This document shows, piece after piece, positions 14,139 through 14,669 of a stretch of 14,669 nucleotides of DNA (positions within the stretch are counted from its first letter, which is position 1; every line of letters begins with the position of its first letter). This DNA comes from Bacteroidaceae bacterium (lineage in GTDB: Bacteria > Bacteroidota > Bacteroidia > Bacteroidales > Bacteroidaceae). The stretch covers positions 1 to 14,669 of the forward strand of contig JAEDIG010000059.1 of the NCBI GenBank assembly GCA_016292545.1, written 5' to 3'. The notes beneath the pieces are model-generated. The model was not told the DNA's origin, did not search any database, and was given only the letters and a program-made list of their open reading frames with translations. The translations under genes were made by a program, and so were the position numbers.

Positions 14139-14669
14139 CTAGAGCGACAGGCTCTTCTTTATTTCCTCTATCTTCTGGAGGGCGGCTGTGCGTGCGGCTC
14201 CGTAGCAGCCGGCGCATTCCATGGTGCCCTTCACCTCGCAGTAGAACTTGATCTTGGGCTCCGTGCCGCTGGGGCGGACGCTGATCTTGGTGCCGTCGGC
14301 GCAGAACCATTGCAGCACGTTGCTGGTGGCGGGCATGTCGAGGGGCGACACGTTGCCCTGCGCATCGGTGGCCGTGAGGGCCTGGAAGTCCTTGGTGAGC
14401 ACGATGGGGCTGCCGGCAATGGCCTTGGGTGCCTTTTCGCCGCGGAAGTCGGCCATCATCTGCTTGATTTCGTCGGCTCCCGTCTTGCCGGGCTTCACCA
14501 CGTTGATGGTGTGCTCCAGGCTGAAGCCGTATTCCAGATAGATTTGCATGAGCAGGTCGTAGAGCGTGAGGCCCTGGTCCTTGGCCCATGCGGCAATCTC
14601 GCAGATGAGGCAGATGCTGGCGGGAGCGTCCTTGTCGCGCACCTTGTCATAGGGCAGGAAGCCGAAGCT
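14139..14669 (-). CDS. Phospho-sugar mutase (phosphoglucomutase/phosphomannomutase family), C-terminal part
   Basis: Only the last 176 residues lie in the window; the reading frame is open to the right edge, where it reads SFGFLPYDKVRDKDAPASIC. This is the alpha-D-phosphohexomutase family, which interconverts hexose 1- and 6-phosphates such as glucose 1-phosphate and glucose 6-phosphate. The diagnostic C-terminal phosphate-binding loop DGTKISVRPSGTEPKIKFY is present about 50 residues before the end of the protein. The upstream helix stretch with LTLYDLLMQIYLEYGF is typical of the PgmB-like two-substrate class in Bacteroidetes and Firmicutes. The active-site serine and metal loop are outside the window. 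The gene ends 7 bases before nudC. Whether it prefers glucose or mannose phosphate cannot be decided from this part. Confidence 0.92.
   Translation of the reverse strand, partial: SFGFLPYDKVRDKDAPASICLICEIAAWAKDQGLTLYDLLMQIYLEYGFSLEHTINVVKPGKTGADEIKQMMADFRGEKAPKAIAGSPIVLTKDFQALTATDAQGNVSPLDMPATSNVLQWFCADGTKISVRPSGTEPKIKFYCEVKGTMECAGCYGAARTAALQKIEEIKKSLSL

Noticed and set aside
1..14669. Search by eye for tRNA, rRNA, CRISPR arrays, insertion sequences and phage genes
   Set aside because: I saw no cloverleaf-like sequence, regularly spaced repeats, transposase or integrase motifs, or terminal inverted repeats. A tRNAscan or Infernal run would settle the RNA part.

Overview
The window looks like chromosomal housekeeping DNA from a fairly GC-rich member of the Bacteroidales, most likely close to Prevotellaceae. 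Three things point there. Promoters match the Bacteroidetes pattern (TTTG, then TAnnTTTG about 20 bases later) with no clear Shine-Dalgarno sites. The gene families are typical of the group: PPi-dependent phosphofructokinase, DUF4494 next to YggS, a BlaI regulator with an M56-TonB fusion, and a golvesin-domain 'xanthan lyase' type protein. AT-rich intergenic DNA contrasts with GC-rich coding DNA. I see no IS element, phage gene, CRISPR array, tRNA or rRNA.

Layout: (1) A minus-strand PPi-dependent phosphofructokinase (1-1647) is divergent, across a 248-base two-promoter gap, from (2) a plus-strand run at 1896-7931: an 88-residue unknown protein, a small cytosolic acyltransferase, a large exported amidase/golvesin/FN3 protein, a small unknown protein and the radical SAM protein YgiQ. 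The first three genes are coupled by two ATGA start/stop overlaps. (3) DUF4494 and the PLP-binding YggS protein form a tight pair at 7997-9136. (4) An acyl-CoA ligase (9203-10876) has its own strong promoter and ends at two consecutive hairpins, the second a textbook terminator. (5) A 470-base non-coding stretch follows and contains a striking nested hairpin. (6) On the minus strand, blaI and an M56 metallopeptidase/TonB fusion overlap by 8 bases (11347-13156). (7) Also on the minus strand, the 3' part of a phosphoglucomutase runs off the right edge and is followed after 7 bases by nudC.

How the genes fit together: PPi-phosphofructokinase and the phosphoglucomutase belong to central sugar metabolism; NudC hydrolyses NAD(H)-type dinucleotides; the acyltransferase and acyl-CoA ligase concern lipids; the exported amidase-like protein probably acts on peptidoglycan or a surface glycan; the BlaI/M56 pair is a membrane-protease signalling module with no beta-lactamase beside it in this window. 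The least explained parts are the small-protein/acyltransferase/split-amidase operon and the structured intergenic element. I found no clear evidence of a wholly new system.
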